A stretch of DNA of 64,000 nucleotides from Streptomyces sp. UNOB3_S3 (lineage in GTDB: Bacteria > Actinomycetota > Actinomycetes > Streptomycetales > Streptomycetaceae): NCBI RefSeq assembly GCF_020740895.1, contig NZ_JAILXP010000001.1, forward strand, positions 1 through 64,000, written 5' to 3'. Under the pieces are notes generated by a model. It saw only the letters and a list, made by a program, of their open reading frames with translations, was not told the DNA's origin and did not search any database. Numbering within the stretch: position 1 is the first letter of the stretch; the number at the start of each line of letters is the position of its first letter. The translations under genes were made by a program, and so were the position numbers. Positions 17,617-30,644 of this stretch are shown here, in pieces.

Positions 17617-18207
17617 TCAGACGGGCGTGGTGACGCGCGCCTGGGTGATGAGCCGGTCGAGCAGCGTGAGCAGGCAGCCGCGGGCGTCCTCGCGGGAGCG
17701 GGCGTCGAGCAGGAGGACGGGGGTGTCCGGGTCCCTCAGGTGGAGGGCCGACTTGATCTCCTCGGCGGTGTACGGCTGCTCGCCGTCGAAGCAGTTCGCG
17801 CCGACGATGAACGGCAGTCCGCGGTTCTCGAAGAAGTCGATGGCGGGGAAGCCGCGGTCCAGCCTCCGGGTGTCGACCAGGACGATCGCCCCGAGCGCCC
17901 CGTTCAGCAGGTCGTCCCACATGAACCAGAAGCGTTCCTGGCCCGGTGTGCCGAAGAGGTACAGGGCCACTCCGGCGTCGGTGAGGGTGATGCGGCCGAA
18001 GTCCATCGCGACCGTGGTCGCCGTCTTGCCCTCGATGCCGTCGAGGTCGTCGACCCCGACGCCCGCGGACGTCAGCCGCTCCTCGGTGCGCAGCGGTTCG
18101 ATCTCGGAGACCGCCTCGACCAGAGTCGTCTTGCCGACTCCGAAGCCCCCGGCGACCAGGATCTTGACGGGGGACGCTTCGGGTGCGGCGGTGTCATAGC
18201 CGGGCAA
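17617..18207 (-). CDS. cvnD: conservon GTP/ATP-binding protein CvnD
   Basis: A 196-aa small GTPase-like protein, the effector or switch component of an actinobacterial conservon. Visible motifs: P-loop GGFGVGKTT near residue 20, switch-region threonines (KTATTVAMDFG), LYLFGTPGQERFWFMWDDL as the DxxGQ-like element (here GTPGQE), VLVDTRRL, and ANCFDGE in place of NKxD, as is usual for this family. The start is TTG at 18207, supported by AGGGACAACC just upstream; no ATG or GTG fits. It overlaps cvnC by 14 bp, the standard conservon arrangement. Confidence 0.92.
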   Translation of the reverse strand: MPGYDTAAPEASPVKILVAGGFGVGKTTLVEAVSEIEPLRTEERLTSAGVGVDDLDGIEGKTATTVAMDFGRITLTDAGVALYLFGTPGQERFWFMWDDLLNGALGAIVLVDTRRLDRGFPAIDFFENRGLPFIVGANCFDGEQPYTAEEIKSALHLRDPDTPVLLLDARSREDARGCLLTLLDRLITQARVTTPV

Positions 18208-18562
18208 GGTTGTCCCTGATTTTCATGAGCAGGTGGACATTGGAGGTCTCGGAGGCGTCCAGCGGCGGCCGGTGGCGGATCAGACCGCGCTCCAGCAACT
18301 CGCCGAGGAGGACCACCATGGGAGTCAGCCGCATCCGCATCCGGGCGGCGATCTCGGCGACCGCCCGTCCGCCCGTCGACGGGCACATGGTGAGGATCTC
18401 CTGCCACTCCGTGGGCAGGCCGCCGTGACCGTGGCCGGCGTCGGCGGCCGCCGTGATCACGGTGTCCATCGTCAGGCCGTGCCGGGACGCGGCGGTACGC
18501 CCGTCGGTGAGGGCGTACAGCCGCGTCCGGCGGCGCCGTCCGGGCTGGGGGTCGGCCGCCAT
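18194..18562 (-). CDS. cvnC: conservon DUF742 protein CvnC
   Basis: A 122-aa DUF742 protein with winged-helix character. It has the characteristic TRLYALTDGRT near the start, EWQEILTMC, VAEIAARMRMRLTPMVVLLGELLERG, and the closing HLLMKIRDNL. Start ATG 18562 overlaps the TAA of cvnB by one base (TAATG). A longer frame from 18703 is an artefact extending through cvnB. It is probably a docking or regulatory partner between the roadblock protein and the GTPase (family knowledge). Confidence 0.92.
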   Translation of the reverse strand: MAADPQPGRRRRTRLYALTDGRTAASRHGLTMDTVITAAADAGHGHGGLPTEWQEILTMCPSTGGRAVAEIAARMRMRLTPMVVLLGELLERGLIRHRPPLDASETSNVHLLMKIRDNLARL

Positions 18563-18966
18563 TACGACGTGGGCGTCTGTGAGCGTTCGGGGGTGTCCAG
18601 CCATTCGCCGAGCGCCTGCGCGGCGCGGACCGTCTCGCCGCCCAGCTCCCCGAGCCGTGCCTTGCGGGAGGCCACCACGATCAGCGTGCTGCCCGATCCG
18701 CACCCGACGATGCAGAGGTACCGGTCGTCCATCTCGACGAGTTGGCGGATCACTCCGCCGCCGTCGATCTCCCGCGAGATGGCCTTCATGGTGGACGCGA
18801 TACCGGAGGCCGCAGCGGCGACCCGTTCGGCCTGGTCCCGCTCCAGCATGTAGGCGCTGAGCTTGATCCCGTCGTTGGAGAGGAGCACGGCTCCCTGGAT
18901 CCCCGCGATCCTGCTCAGGTTGTTGTCCAGGATGCTGTAGATCGCATCGTTCTGTGTCGTCGTCAT
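18562..18966 (-). CDS. cvnB: conservon roadblock/LC7 protein CvnB
   Basis: A 134-aa roadblock/LC7 domain protein (DNNLSRIAGIQGAVLLSNDG, AAAASGIASTMKAISREI, LIVVASRKARLGELG). Such proteins bind small GTPases and act as their regulators, here CvnD. Start ATG 18966 overlaps the cvnA stop (ATGA), so the four genes form one translationally coupled operon. Length and motifs are normal. Confidence 0.92.
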   Translation of the reverse strand: MTTTQNDAIYSILDNNLSRIAGIQGAVLLSNDGIKLSAYMLERDQAERVAAAASGIASTMKAISREIDGGGVIRQLVEMDDRYLCIVGCGSGSTLIVVASRKARLGELGGETVRAAQALGEWLDTPERSQTPTS

Positions 18967-21362
18967 GGCTGGTCCTGTCGGAGCTCGAGTTCCACTTGCC
19001 TGGTGCCGTCTTCGTAGTCCGCCCAGGCGTCGGCCACCTCTTCGGGCGTGGCGGCGTCCCGGCCCACCGGTTCGGCCGCGCGCGGCTCGCGGAGCCGCTG
19101 GGTCATATGGGTCTGCGGGACGCGTTCGGGGAGAGCCGGCCGGGCGGGGGCGTCCCCGGGGCCGGACCGGGGCGGTGCTTCCGGCGTTGTGTTCCCGGCC
19201 TGCCGCGGCTGCTCCTTCCGCGGGCGGCGCGGCAGTCCGGGCGCGCCGGGGGCGGGATCGTCCGGAGCGCGGTCGTCCGCCGGATCGCCGGTCCGCTGCT
19301 CCAGGACGAGCTTCGGCCGTCGCTCCTCGGCGGGCCGCGGTGCGGGCGCGGGCTCCTTCGCCGGCCCGGGCACCGGGGTGGCGTTCCGGGTCGGCACGAG
19401 GTGCTCACCCGGGACGATCACCACGGCGGACGTTCCGCCGAACGCCGACCGGCGCAGCGTGACCGTCGCCCCGAGCTGGTCGGCGAGGTGGCCGACCACG
19501 AAGAGGCCGAGCCGGTGCGCGTTGCTGGCCAGCACGGAGTACGGCGGGGCCGTGTGCAGCCGGCCGTTCATCTCCTCGTACCTCTCGGCGGTCACCCGCG
19601 GGCCGCGGTCCTCGATCTCGACGCAGAGGCCGTCACCGACCAGTTCGGACCGGATGGCGACCCTCGCCGTCGGCGGGGAGAAGCACGTGGCGTTGTCCAG
19701 CAGCTCCGCCAGGAGGTGGCTGAGCTGGCTGATCACGCCGGCCTCCACACTGATCTCGTCCATGGCGTGCCGGTCGATCCGCCGGAAGTCCTCGACCTCG
19801 GCGGCCGCCTCCCGCAGCAGGTCGGCGATGCGCATGGGTTCCATGTGCGGGTCGGGGATCTCGCCGTCCGCCAGGATGAGCAGGTTCTCGATCTGCCGCC
19901 GCATGCCCACCGTGAGCTGATCGGACCTCATGAGCTCGGCGAGGAGTGCCTCGTCCTGGCCGAAGGTGTCCTGGATGTGCTCGGTGAGGGCGAGCTGCCG
20001 GCTGACCAGGTTCCCGGTCCGTGCGGCGATGCCGGAGGCGAACACGCTGAAGCCGTGTCGTTCGTCGGCGAGTTTGCGGTGTCCCTCGACGGACACGGCG
20101 ACGGCGTGGGCGAAGGCGTCGCTGATCCGTCCGACCTCGTCCTGTTGGCCCCTGGGCCGCGGCAGTGCGTCGGCGCCGACGGTCTCTCCGCGCTGGAGTC
20201 GGTCGACGACGTCCGGCAGGGTCTTCTCGGCGACCGCGACCGTGCGGTCGTGGAGAGAGCGCAGGCGGCGCAGGACCGAACGCGTGGTGAAGACCACGAC
20301 GGCGACGACCAGCAGGAGGGCGGCACCGCTCGCCGCCACCAGCAGGACGACCTGATCGTCCAGCTGCGCCGCCCGCTCGTCGGCGTGGGTGAGCAGTTCC
20401 TGCAGCTCGCTCTCGTCGAGGGTGTTCAACTGGGCGGAGAAGGTGCCGTAGGCCGCCCGCCAGTCGCCGACGTCCGGCGGCAGCGCGACGCCGGAGGCGA
20501 CGTCCTTGTGCTCGGAGACGACCGCCTTCTCTATGCGGGCCTTGGTCTGCCAGGCGTTCGAGGTGAGGATCCGCTGGAGGGCGTCCTGGTCGTCGAGCGG
20601 CAGATCGAGGGCGACCGTGTCGTACAGGTAGTCGCTCGCGCCGACGGCCTCGACGAATTCACCGAACCTGGCGGACGTCAGCTTTCCGGAGGGGCCCGCC
20701 AGCGCGAGGATGGAGTCCTCGCGGGCCACCACCTCCGCCGCCGAGAACAGGGCCACGAGCGATGACGTCTCCTGCGTGAGCCCGCCGTCGTCGACGTGGC
20801 TGAAGTCTCCGTAGCAACGGATCGTTCCGCTGATCACGTCGGTGTAGTAGTCGACGGCGTCGTCCGGGCTGCCGTGGCGCGCGTCGGCGCGTTCGCGCTG
20901 GGCGCCCAGGTCGGCCAGTCGCCGGGTGACATCGCGGAGGCGGTCCTTCGCCCGGTCGGAGTGGAGCTGGTCGGGGTCCGACGACTTCAGGAACACGGCA
21001 ACGGCCCGGTCGGTGTCGGCCCGGCGACCGCGCAGCTCGGCCCCGGACACGGGCATGCCCGACCACCACGCGGCGGTGCTCGCGCGCTCGGCCTGCAGCG
21101 TGGTCATGAGCCGGTACAGGGGAACGCCGGTCTGCCGGCCGGCCACCACGTCCTTGCGCAGATGCCGGGACTCCTGCACCGACCGGTCGGAACTGATGAC
21201 AACCTGGACGCCCATCGCCACGGTGGGCACCACCGCGAGCCAGACGAGCAGGGTGCGCAGACGCACGGGCCGTCGTCGGCTTCTTCGCGGCGGCTCGCCC
21301 GCCGACTCACCGGCCGGCTCGCCCGCCGGTTCGCCCGGGTCTTCGGATCCTGTGGGAGTCAT
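18963..21362 (-). CDS. cvnA: conservon sensor-kinase-like protein CvnA with extracellular NIT-type domain
   Basis: A 799-aa membrane protein. Order: Arg-rich cytoplasmic tip, TM1 about residues 29-50, an extracytoplasmic helical domain resembling the nitrate/nitrite-sensing NIT fold (LQAERASTAAWW), TM2 about 340-360 (VVLLVAASGAALLLVVAVVVF), a HAMP-like linker, a helical pair (HIQDTFGQDEALLAELM), and a HATPase domain with N-box LLAELLDNATCFSPP. The G1 box is EDRGPRV rather than DxGxG, and no clear phospho-acceptor His box is seen, as is common for conservon kinases. A proline-rich tail of about 180 residues follows. It is the first gene of the operon; its promoter lies in 21363-21561. Confidence 0.92.
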   Translation of the reverse strand: MTPTGSEDPGEPAGEPAGESAGEPPRRSRRRPVRLRTLLVWLAVVPTVAMGVQVVISSDRSVQESRHLRKDVVAGRQTGVPLYRLMTTLQAERASTAAWWSGMPVSGAELRGRRADTDRAVAVFLKSSDPDQLHSDRAKDRLRDVTRRLADLGAQRERADARHGSPDDAVDYYTDVISGTIRCYGDFSHVDDGGLTQETSSLVALFSAAEVVAREDSILALAGPSGKLTSARFGEFVEAVGASDYLYDTVALDLPLDDQDALQRILTSNAWQTKARIEKAVVSEHKDVASGVALPPDVGDWRAAYGTFSAQLNTLDESELQELLTHADERAAQLDDQVVLLVAASGAALLLVVAVVVFTTRSVLRRLRSLHDRTVAVAEKTLPDVVDRLQRGETVGADALPRPRGQQDEVGRISDAFAHAVAVSVEGHRKLADERHGFSVFASGIAARTGNLVSRQLALTEHIQDTFGQDEALLAELMRSDQLTVGMRRQIENLLILADGEIPDPHMEPMRIADLLREAAAEVEDFRRIDRHAMDEISVEAGVISQLSHLLAELLDNATCFSPPTARVAIRSELVGDGLCVEIEDRGPRVTAERYEEMNGRLHTAPPYSVLASNAHRLGLFVVGHLADQLGATVTLRRSAFGGTSAVVIVPGEHLVPTRNATPVPGPAKEPAPAPRPAEERRPKLVLEQRTGDPADDRAPDDPAPGAPGLPRRPRKEQPRQAGNTTPEAPPRSGPGDAPARPALPERVPQTHMTQRLREPRAAEPVGRDAATPEEVADAWADYEDGTRQVELELRQDQP

Positions 21363-21561
21363 CAGTCCTCGTCAAACACAGCCGACCGTTTCGAAGTGAG
21401 TGCCGATCATAACCAGCCAAGTTTCAGTCAGGTCGGTGGAGGTTGCGCACAGGATTGAGCAGGAGTCACTCACGAGAATTTCATTGCCGTTTACGGTGAT
21501 TGCCGGGTGTGCCCGAAAGCGGGCGCGAACGCCATCGCACCGACCGCAAAGAGTCGCGCCT

Positions 21562-23166
21562 TCACGGGCCGATCTCGAACCGGGGCGGCTTCAGGCCGGT
21601 GAGGCATCCGGTTTCCGGGGCGGTCGGATCGTCGAAGAAGGAAACGGCGATCTCCTGGGCGCACCGTGAGGTGGCGAACACCACATGGGGCTCGTAGGGG
21701 ACCGTGACGACGGTGGCGCGGCTCAGCGTACGGGCGACGTACGGCCCTTCGGCCGCCCCGGTCTGGGAGTCGAAGCCGCCCGACAGGGCGAGGGTGGGGA
21801 TGTCGCTCCGCGTGACGTCCCGGATCGAGCGCGGCGCCGCCGGGACGTTCCAGACGTCGCAGTCCGGCCGGAGGAAGGTGAGCTGCGGAGCCTGGGCCAG
21901 TACCGAGCGGGGGAACGACGGGAACGCGTCCCGGCCGCCCCGGACCGCCTCGGCCCGGCTCTCGTACGGCACCCACTCACTGCAGAAGACGCCGTAGGCG
22001 AGCCCGTGGGCGACCCTGCCGAAGGCCTGGGGGCTGAGCTTGCCGCCCGCCCACTGCTCGGCGATCCGCCGCGGGTTGCCGTGGGCCAGCTCGTCGAGGG
22101 AGCGGGGTACGCCCGGTGCCACGTGGGTGGCGGAGGTCATCCAGTTCACCAGGGCTCCACCGTCCAGGACGACCTCCACCGGCGTCGGACGGCCGGGAAC
22201 CGTGACGGTGGTGGTGACCGGATGGGCTTCGAGGTCACGGACGAGACGGTCGAAGGTGGCGGACAGGTCCGGATAGCGGCGGTCGCACGCGGGCTGCTCC
22301 GCGCAGGCCTTGAACAGCCCGTCGAAGCCTTGCCGGGCGCTGCTCCAGGTCTGTGCCGACCCCGCCCTGGACGGCGGCAGGATGCCGTCGATGCCGACCG
22401 ACCGGATCCCCCGGGGGTGTTGGCGCATATAGATGAGCGCCAGATGGGTGCCGTAGGAGATGCCGAACACGTTCCACTGGTCGATGCCCAGTGCTCCGCG
22501 CAGGTCCGCGTAGTCGGCGGCGCTCTCGGTGTCGTTGTAGGCGCTGAGGTCGGCGCCGCGGTCCGTCAACCGGTCGCGACAGGCGCGTGTCGCCTCGACG
22601 TGCAGGCGCTCGGTCGACGGCGCGTCGTAAACGAGGCCGACAGCGGCGGCGTTGAACTCGTCGATGTTCGGGCAGGTGAGCGCCGGGTCGGCGGAGTAGG
22701 TGCCCCGCTGGGACATGAGGATCACGTCCCGGTCGCGGTTCAGGCCGCCGTCGATCGCCATCTTGGCCTCCCCGACGGCGTCGTCGCCGGGTCCGCCGGC
22801 GAGCCATACGACCGGGTCGGGTTTCGGTTCACCGGCCGCCGCCGGCACGATCGCCACTCCGAGGGAGATCCGCCGGCCATCGGGCTCGGCACGGTTCTCG
22901 GGCACGGTGAGAGTTCCGCAGCGGGCCCTTTCGAGCTCGGCGATCGGCTCCGGTGTCCTCGGGCAGGGGCCCGGCTCGAAGCGGGCGTCACCCACCGTCC
23001 GGGCGACCGTGCCGATCGGCGCTCCCGTGAAGGCGCCGGTGCCGTGTTCCGCGCGCGCCGGTGTCGCGAGCAGGCCGGTGACGAGGATCGCGGCCGCCAC
23101 CGCGGCCGGCGTCGCGTGGAGCCGGCGCGCGGTACGGCGACGGCGGGGTGCGTGCTCGAGTGCCAT
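21562..23166 (-). CDS. secreted alpha/beta hydrolase, TAP-type peptidase (copy 1)
   Basis: A 534-aa secreted hydrolase of the tripeptidyl-aminopeptidase (TAP) group. A signal peptide with an Arg-rich start is followed by a hydrophobic core and a likely cut after ATPARA (about residue 39). It has VWLAGGPGDDAVG as the oxyanion/HGGPG-like loop, nucleophile elbow GISYGTHLA, the acid in LSGGFDSQTG, and a TAP C-terminal domain with a candidate catalytic His in PYEPHVVF. The usual GxGH around that His is altered, so activity may differ. The next copy ends 12 bp upstream of its start; the two are tandem paralogues. Confidence 0.88.
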   Translation of the reverse strand: MALEHAPRRRRTARRLHATPAAVAAAILVTGLLATPARAEHGTGAFTGAPIGTVARTVGDARFEPGPCPRTPEPIAELERARCGTLTVPENRAEPDGRRISLGVAIVPAAAGEPKPDPVVWLAGGPGDDAVGEAKMAIDGGLNRDRDVILMSQRGTYSADPALTCPNIDEFNAAAVGLVYDAPSTERLHVEATRACRDRLTDRGADLSAYNDTESAADYADLRGALGIDQWNVFGISYGTHLALIYMRQHPRGIRSVGIDGILPPSRAGSAQTWSSARQGFDGLFKACAEQPACDRRYPDLSATFDRLVRDLEAHPVTTTVTVPGRPTPVEVVLDGGALVNWMTSATHVAPGVPRSLDELAHGNPRRIAEQWAGGKLSPQAFGRVAHGLAYGVFCSEWVPYESRAEAVRGGRDAFPSFPRSVLAQAPQLTFLRPDCDVWNVPAAPRSIRDVTRSDIPTLALSGGFDSQTGAAEGPYVARTLSRATVVTVPYEPHVVFATSRCAQEIAVSFFDDPTAPETGCLTGLKPPRFEIGP

Positions 23167-23178
23167 CGGCCCTCCCGG

Positions 23179-24726
23179 TCACTTCGGGGTGATCGTGAAC
23201 GGTTTCGGCGTGAGACCGGCCACGCAATCGGTGTCGGGCATGGCCGGACGGGCGAGGAACGAGGCCAGCACCCGTTGCGCGCAGGGCGATTGCGGGACCA
23301 CCCAGTGCCCGATTCCAGGGATCCGTACGGACGTCGAGCGGGACAGCGTACGGGCTGCGGACCGCGCCCAGCTCGCTCCGGTCTTCGTGTCGAACGTCCC
23401 GGAGACGATGAGTGCCGGCACCGTGCTGACGGTGGCCACCCGCTGGGCGGAGGTGCGGTCCGGTACGTCCCAGACACGGCACACCCGATGCTGGAACGGA
23501 AGCTGCGGTGCCTGGGCCAGGACCGTGCCGGGCCACCCGGGGAAGGCCCGGCGCCCCGCGTTCAGCAGGTCGGACGGCGTGGAGCCCGGCACCCACTCGC
23601 CGCACGCCACCGACTCCGTCAGGCCGTGGGCGGTCTTGCCGACGACCTGAACCGAGTCGGCCGCGCGGGCCCGCGCGAAGCGCTCCGGACGCCCCCGGGC
23701 GAGCTCCTCGAGCGCCGCGGGGACGTCGGGGGCCGGGACGGCGTTGGCGACCAGCAGGTTCAGCAGCGCGCCCCCGTCGAGGACGACCTTCACCGGGTCC
23801 CCTCCGCGTGGTGGCCGGGCGTTCAGCGTCAGGGGCTGTGCTTCCAGCCTGCGCACCTGCTCGGCGAGGGTGTGGCGGAGGTCCGGGTAGCGGCTCCCGC
23901 AGCGGGGCTCGGCCGCGCATGCCTTGAGGAGGTTCTCGATGCCCTCCCGGGCGCTGCTCCAGGTCCACGGCAGAGTCGCGATCTGCGGAGGTGTGACCGA
24001 GTCGATCGCCACCGCGCGAATCCCCTGGGGATGCCTGCGCAGATAGGTGAGGGCCAGGTCGCTGCCGTAGGAGTAGCCGTAGACGTTCCACTGGGGGATG
24101 CCCAGTGCCGTGCGGAGGCCGGCGAAGTCGGCGGCGTTCTCGGTGGTGTTGTAGGCGCTCAGGTCGATTCCGTCGGCTGCCAGGCGCTTTCGGCACTTCT
24201 TCACCGAGTCCAGCATGAGCCGTTCCGCCCGCGGCGCGTCGTGGCCGAGCCCCACGTACTCCGCGTAGAAGCGGTCCAGCTCCGGGCAGGCGAGGTTCGG
24301 CCGCGAGTAGAGGTTGCCGCGCTGGGCCATGATGATCAGCGCGCGATCCCGGTTCAGGCCGGAGTCGACCAGGAAGGGAATGTCGTCGAACGTCTCGCCG
24401 CCAGGGCCGCCGGCCATGAACACCACCGGGTCCGCGGCGGGCTTCGCCGATGCGGCGGGAACGACCGCCACGGCCAGCCGGATCGTCCGGCCGCCGGCGC
24501 GGGCGCGGTTCTCGGGGACTTCCAGGAATCCACACCGCGCGGTGCTCAGCGCGGCGATCGGCTCGGGCGTCTTCGGACAGCGACCGGACACGAACCGCGC
24601 CGGGGCTGCCGGGCCGGGCCCGGCGGTACGGCCGTGCGGCGACGCGGCACCGCTCGGTATCGGGCCGAACGCCGCCAGGACCAGGGCGGCCGTGGCGGCC
24701 ACCGCGTTGATGCCGCGCGTGGTCAT
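23179..24726 (-). CDS. secreted alpha/beta hydrolase, TAP-type peptidase (copy 2)
   Basis: A 515-aa paralogue of the downstream gene. It has a signal peptide (AVAATAALVLAAFGPIPSG), FMAGGPGGETFDDIPF, nucleophile elbow GYSYGSDLA, acid in VSGTFDTKTG, and catalytic His in GIGHWVV, so its triad context is more canonical than that of copy 1. Both share VPENRA near the start of the fold and matched disulphide cysteines, supporting a recent duplication. Start ATG 24726 is preceded by AGGGGAACGGG; the in-frame ATG 24 bases upstream lacks a site. It probably trims peptides outside the cell (family knowledge). Confidence 0.88.
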   Translation of the reverse strand: MTTRGINAVAATAALVLAAFGPIPSGAASPHGRTAGPGPAAPARFVSGRCPKTPEPIAALSTARCGFLEVPENRARAGGRTIRLAVAVVPAASAKPAADPVVFMAGGPGGETFDDIPFLVDSGLNRDRALIIMAQRGNLYSRPNLACPELDRFYAEYVGLGHDAPRAERLMLDSVKKCRKRLAADGIDLSAYNTTENAADFAGLRTALGIPQWNVYGYSYGSDLALTYLRRHPQGIRAVAIDSVTPPQIATLPWTWSSAREGIENLLKACAAEPRCGSRYPDLRHTLAEQVRRLEAQPLTLNARPPRGGDPVKVVLDGGALLNLLVANAVPAPDVPAALEELARGRPERFARARAADSVQVVGKTAHGLTESVACGEWVPGSTPSDLLNAGRRAFPGWPGTVLAQAPQLPFQHRVCRVWDVPDRTSAQRVATVSTVPALIVSGTFDTKTGASWARSAARTLSRSTSVRIPGIGHWVVPQSPCAQRVLASFLARPAMPDTDCVAGLTPKPFTITPK

Positions 24727-24963
24727 GTGGTCCCGTTCCCCTGCCGACATCCACGGCTGCCCGGCCGGACAACACCGCGGCGGTTTGAGCGGATCATGAC
24801 TTTATGGACGATACCGGGCGAGCCGGACGGGCGCACACGGGCAGCCGCGGTCCCGGGCGCGCATCCGGGCCCACCGGGCTCGGCGGGCCATAATCGAGGC
24901 GGGGGATCACCGCACACGGCCGGCCGGGGGAAACACCCGTCCCGGCATGAGGAGGAGTCCGAC

Positions 24964-25623
24964 GTGCGTGAGGCAGACCCGGACCGAACGAGTGAGCTCT
25001 TCGAGCGGGTGGCCGCATTGCTCCAGCTGGCCCACACCGCGCTGAGCCAGGCCACAGCCGTGCTGTCCCGGCCCGCCGTCAAGGGCGGGAAGAGGATGGC
25101 CGCGGTGAACAGGACCCTCGGGGACCTGTGGGACGAGGCGGAGGACCTCGCCTCGAACGGCCTGACCACGGGCGCCGACCGGGAAGCCGACATCCGTACG
25201 GTCATCACCGACATGTACGTCGGGGAAGACGTGGGACGCATGGGCGTACTGGCGCGCCAAGTGGGTGACATCGCGTGGGCACGCCAGACGAAGCCACCGC
25301 TTCCCGCCCCCGTGCGGGACGCCGTCCAGAGGATCGCGGACGACTGTCTCGCCCTGATCGGCAGAGCACACGACGCCGTCGTCTCCCCGGCCGCCGAGCC
25401 GGTCACGGAGGCTCATCTGGCGGACATCGCCGACCAGCAGCTTCGGCTGTGCCGCATGGTGCTCTCCGACAGCGGTTCCCTCGACGTCGTCAACGCCGTG
25501 GACACCTCGGTGCTGAGCCGGTGCTACGTCGAGTGCGCACAGCGGGCCGCCGCCGTTTCCCTGCACATGGCTCTGCTCCGGGAGACGGCCCCACCGCCTG
25601 AGCCCCGCCACCGGGAAGGGTGA
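24964..25623 (+). CDS. PhoU-like domain hypothetical protein
   Basis: A 219-aa all-helical cytoplasmic protein. The heptad-like pattern (FERVAALLQLAHTALSQA, IDDCLALIGRAHDAV-type helices) and the helical-pair layout suggest a PhoU-like four-helix bundle, but the metal-binding E/DxxxD motifs of true PhoU are not evident. Start GTG 24964 follows GAGGAGGAG, a strong ribosome binding site. It stands alone between divergent and convergent neighbours, and no phosphate transport gene is nearby. Function uncertain. Confidence 0.65.
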   Translation: MREADPDRTSELFERVAALLQLAHTALSQATAVLSRPAVKGGKRMAAVNRTLGDLWDEAEDLASNGLTTGADREADIRTVITDMYVGEDVGRMGVLARQVGDIAWARQTKPPLPAPVRDAVQRIADDCLALIGRAHDAVVSPAAEPVTEAHLADIADQQLRLCRMVLSDSGSLDVVNAVDTSVLSRCYVECAQRAAAVSLHMALLRETAPPPEPRHREG

Positions 25624-25644
25624 GGGCCGGGTCGAAGGCCGGAT

Positions 25645-26192
25645 TCAGGGCAACCCCGCCGCGGCGGTCTGCTCGAGGATCAGCCGCCACACGTCCTGGG
25701 CGTGCACGAGCGTGTCATGAGTGACCGTCATGGCGTCCTGGAGGGGATCGTCCAGGTCGAGCCACAGTTCACCGTCGCGCAGCGCGCGGGCCCCGGCGCG
25801 CCGACGGCCGTACCGGCCAGGGGGCGGTCCAGGCGGTCGGCCGCCAGGAGTGCCGCCTTGTAGCCCGCGAGCCGGCCCTGCGACGCGACGGCGTCCATCG
25901 GTCGTGCCAGGACCGAGGTCTCCGGTGCCAGGTCCAGCCCGATCGAGGTGACGCCCGCGTCCGCCCAGTCCCGGACCAGGAAGGGGATGCGCAGGGGTGC
26001 CAGGAGCGCTATCAGCACCTGCCCGCGCCGGAACCGGCGGTCGTCGGACCGCCGGATCGCCGCCCCGGCCCCTGACTCCACCACCACGGCGAGGCCCAGC
26101 GCTTCCGCGGACGGGACGGACTCCGGTACGAGAGCCACCCGTCGCTCGCCCGGGACGGTCTCCTTGCGGACTCCCAGCGTCAGGCCCGTCAT
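25645..26192 (-). pseudogene. pntA-type NAD(P) transhydrogenase alpha subunit relic
   Basis: From ATG 26192, with a good GGAGGTGG site, the frame reads LTLGVRKETVPGERRVALVPE and VVVESGAGAAIRRSDD, the N-terminus of transhydrogenase alpha/alanine dehydrogenase-like enzymes. Then come DWADAGVTSIGLDLAPE and MDAVASQGRLAGYKAALLAA. The stretch between these is shortened, and the match stops near residue 130; the Rossmann domain is missing. Around 25800 the sequence switches to an unrelated frame (ELWLDLDDPLQDAMTVTHDT, then VHAQDVWRLILEQ) that ends at 25645 and looks like the tail of another gene. So this is a chimera of two gene ends; no functional enzyme is expected. Confidence 0.7.
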
Positions 26193-26376
26193 GACCGGTC
26201 CACCTCCGTCCGAGGGTGTCCCACCCTTCGGTATCGGGCCTCCCCCGAGTGCGTCGCCTCTGAGTGCGTCGCACCGCGGAACGGGCACCGGCGGGCCATG
26301 CTGATGGCGGGCCTTGACCGGCGACGGCGGTGAAGGCGGACGGAGCGCGAAGAAGGGGCGGGGAGAAAGGGGCGGC

Positions 26377-30078
<3,702 letters not shown>

Positions 30079-30644
30079 CGTGATCTTCGGCCGGGTGTTC
30101 GCCGCACCCGTGCTCGACAACGGCGGCCAGGTGCTCAACGGACCGCTCACCGTCTCCAGCGTGCTCAGCCACGAGGTGCTCGAGACGCTGTGCGACTCGC
30201 ACGTGAACCTGTGGGCCTCCAACGGCAACGGCGAGTCCGTCGCCCTGGAGGTCGCCGACCCGGTCGAGTCCGACTCGTACGAGGTGAACGTGAGCGGCAC
30301 CGGCCCGGTGACCGTGTCCAACTTCGTCACCCCCACTGGTTCGACCCCCAGGCCGGCCCGGACGAGAAGCTCGACTGGCTCGGCAACGTCAAGAAGCCTT
30401 CCAGGTGAGCAAGGGCGGTTACGTCGTCGTCATGCGCGAGGGGAAGACGCAGCAGTTCTTCGGCGATGCCTGTCCCGAGTGGCGCAAGCAGGCCAAGCTC
30501 GCCGACACCTCCCGGTCCGCCCGGCGCACGGCCGCCTGACGCGGGCCCGGTCGTACCGGATCCTGGACGCCCTGCCCCACTGGGCAGGCTGCGTCTTCTG
30601 CACCGGGGGCACGATGCGGTAGCGGACGGCGGCGGCACGCGCGC

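Noticed and set aside
21685-24900. Long plus-strand frame through the TAP peptidases, continuing into the PhoU-like gene
   Set aside because: Only the last 219 residues from GTG 24964 are real; the rest is antisense to two secreted hydrolases with clear motifs.
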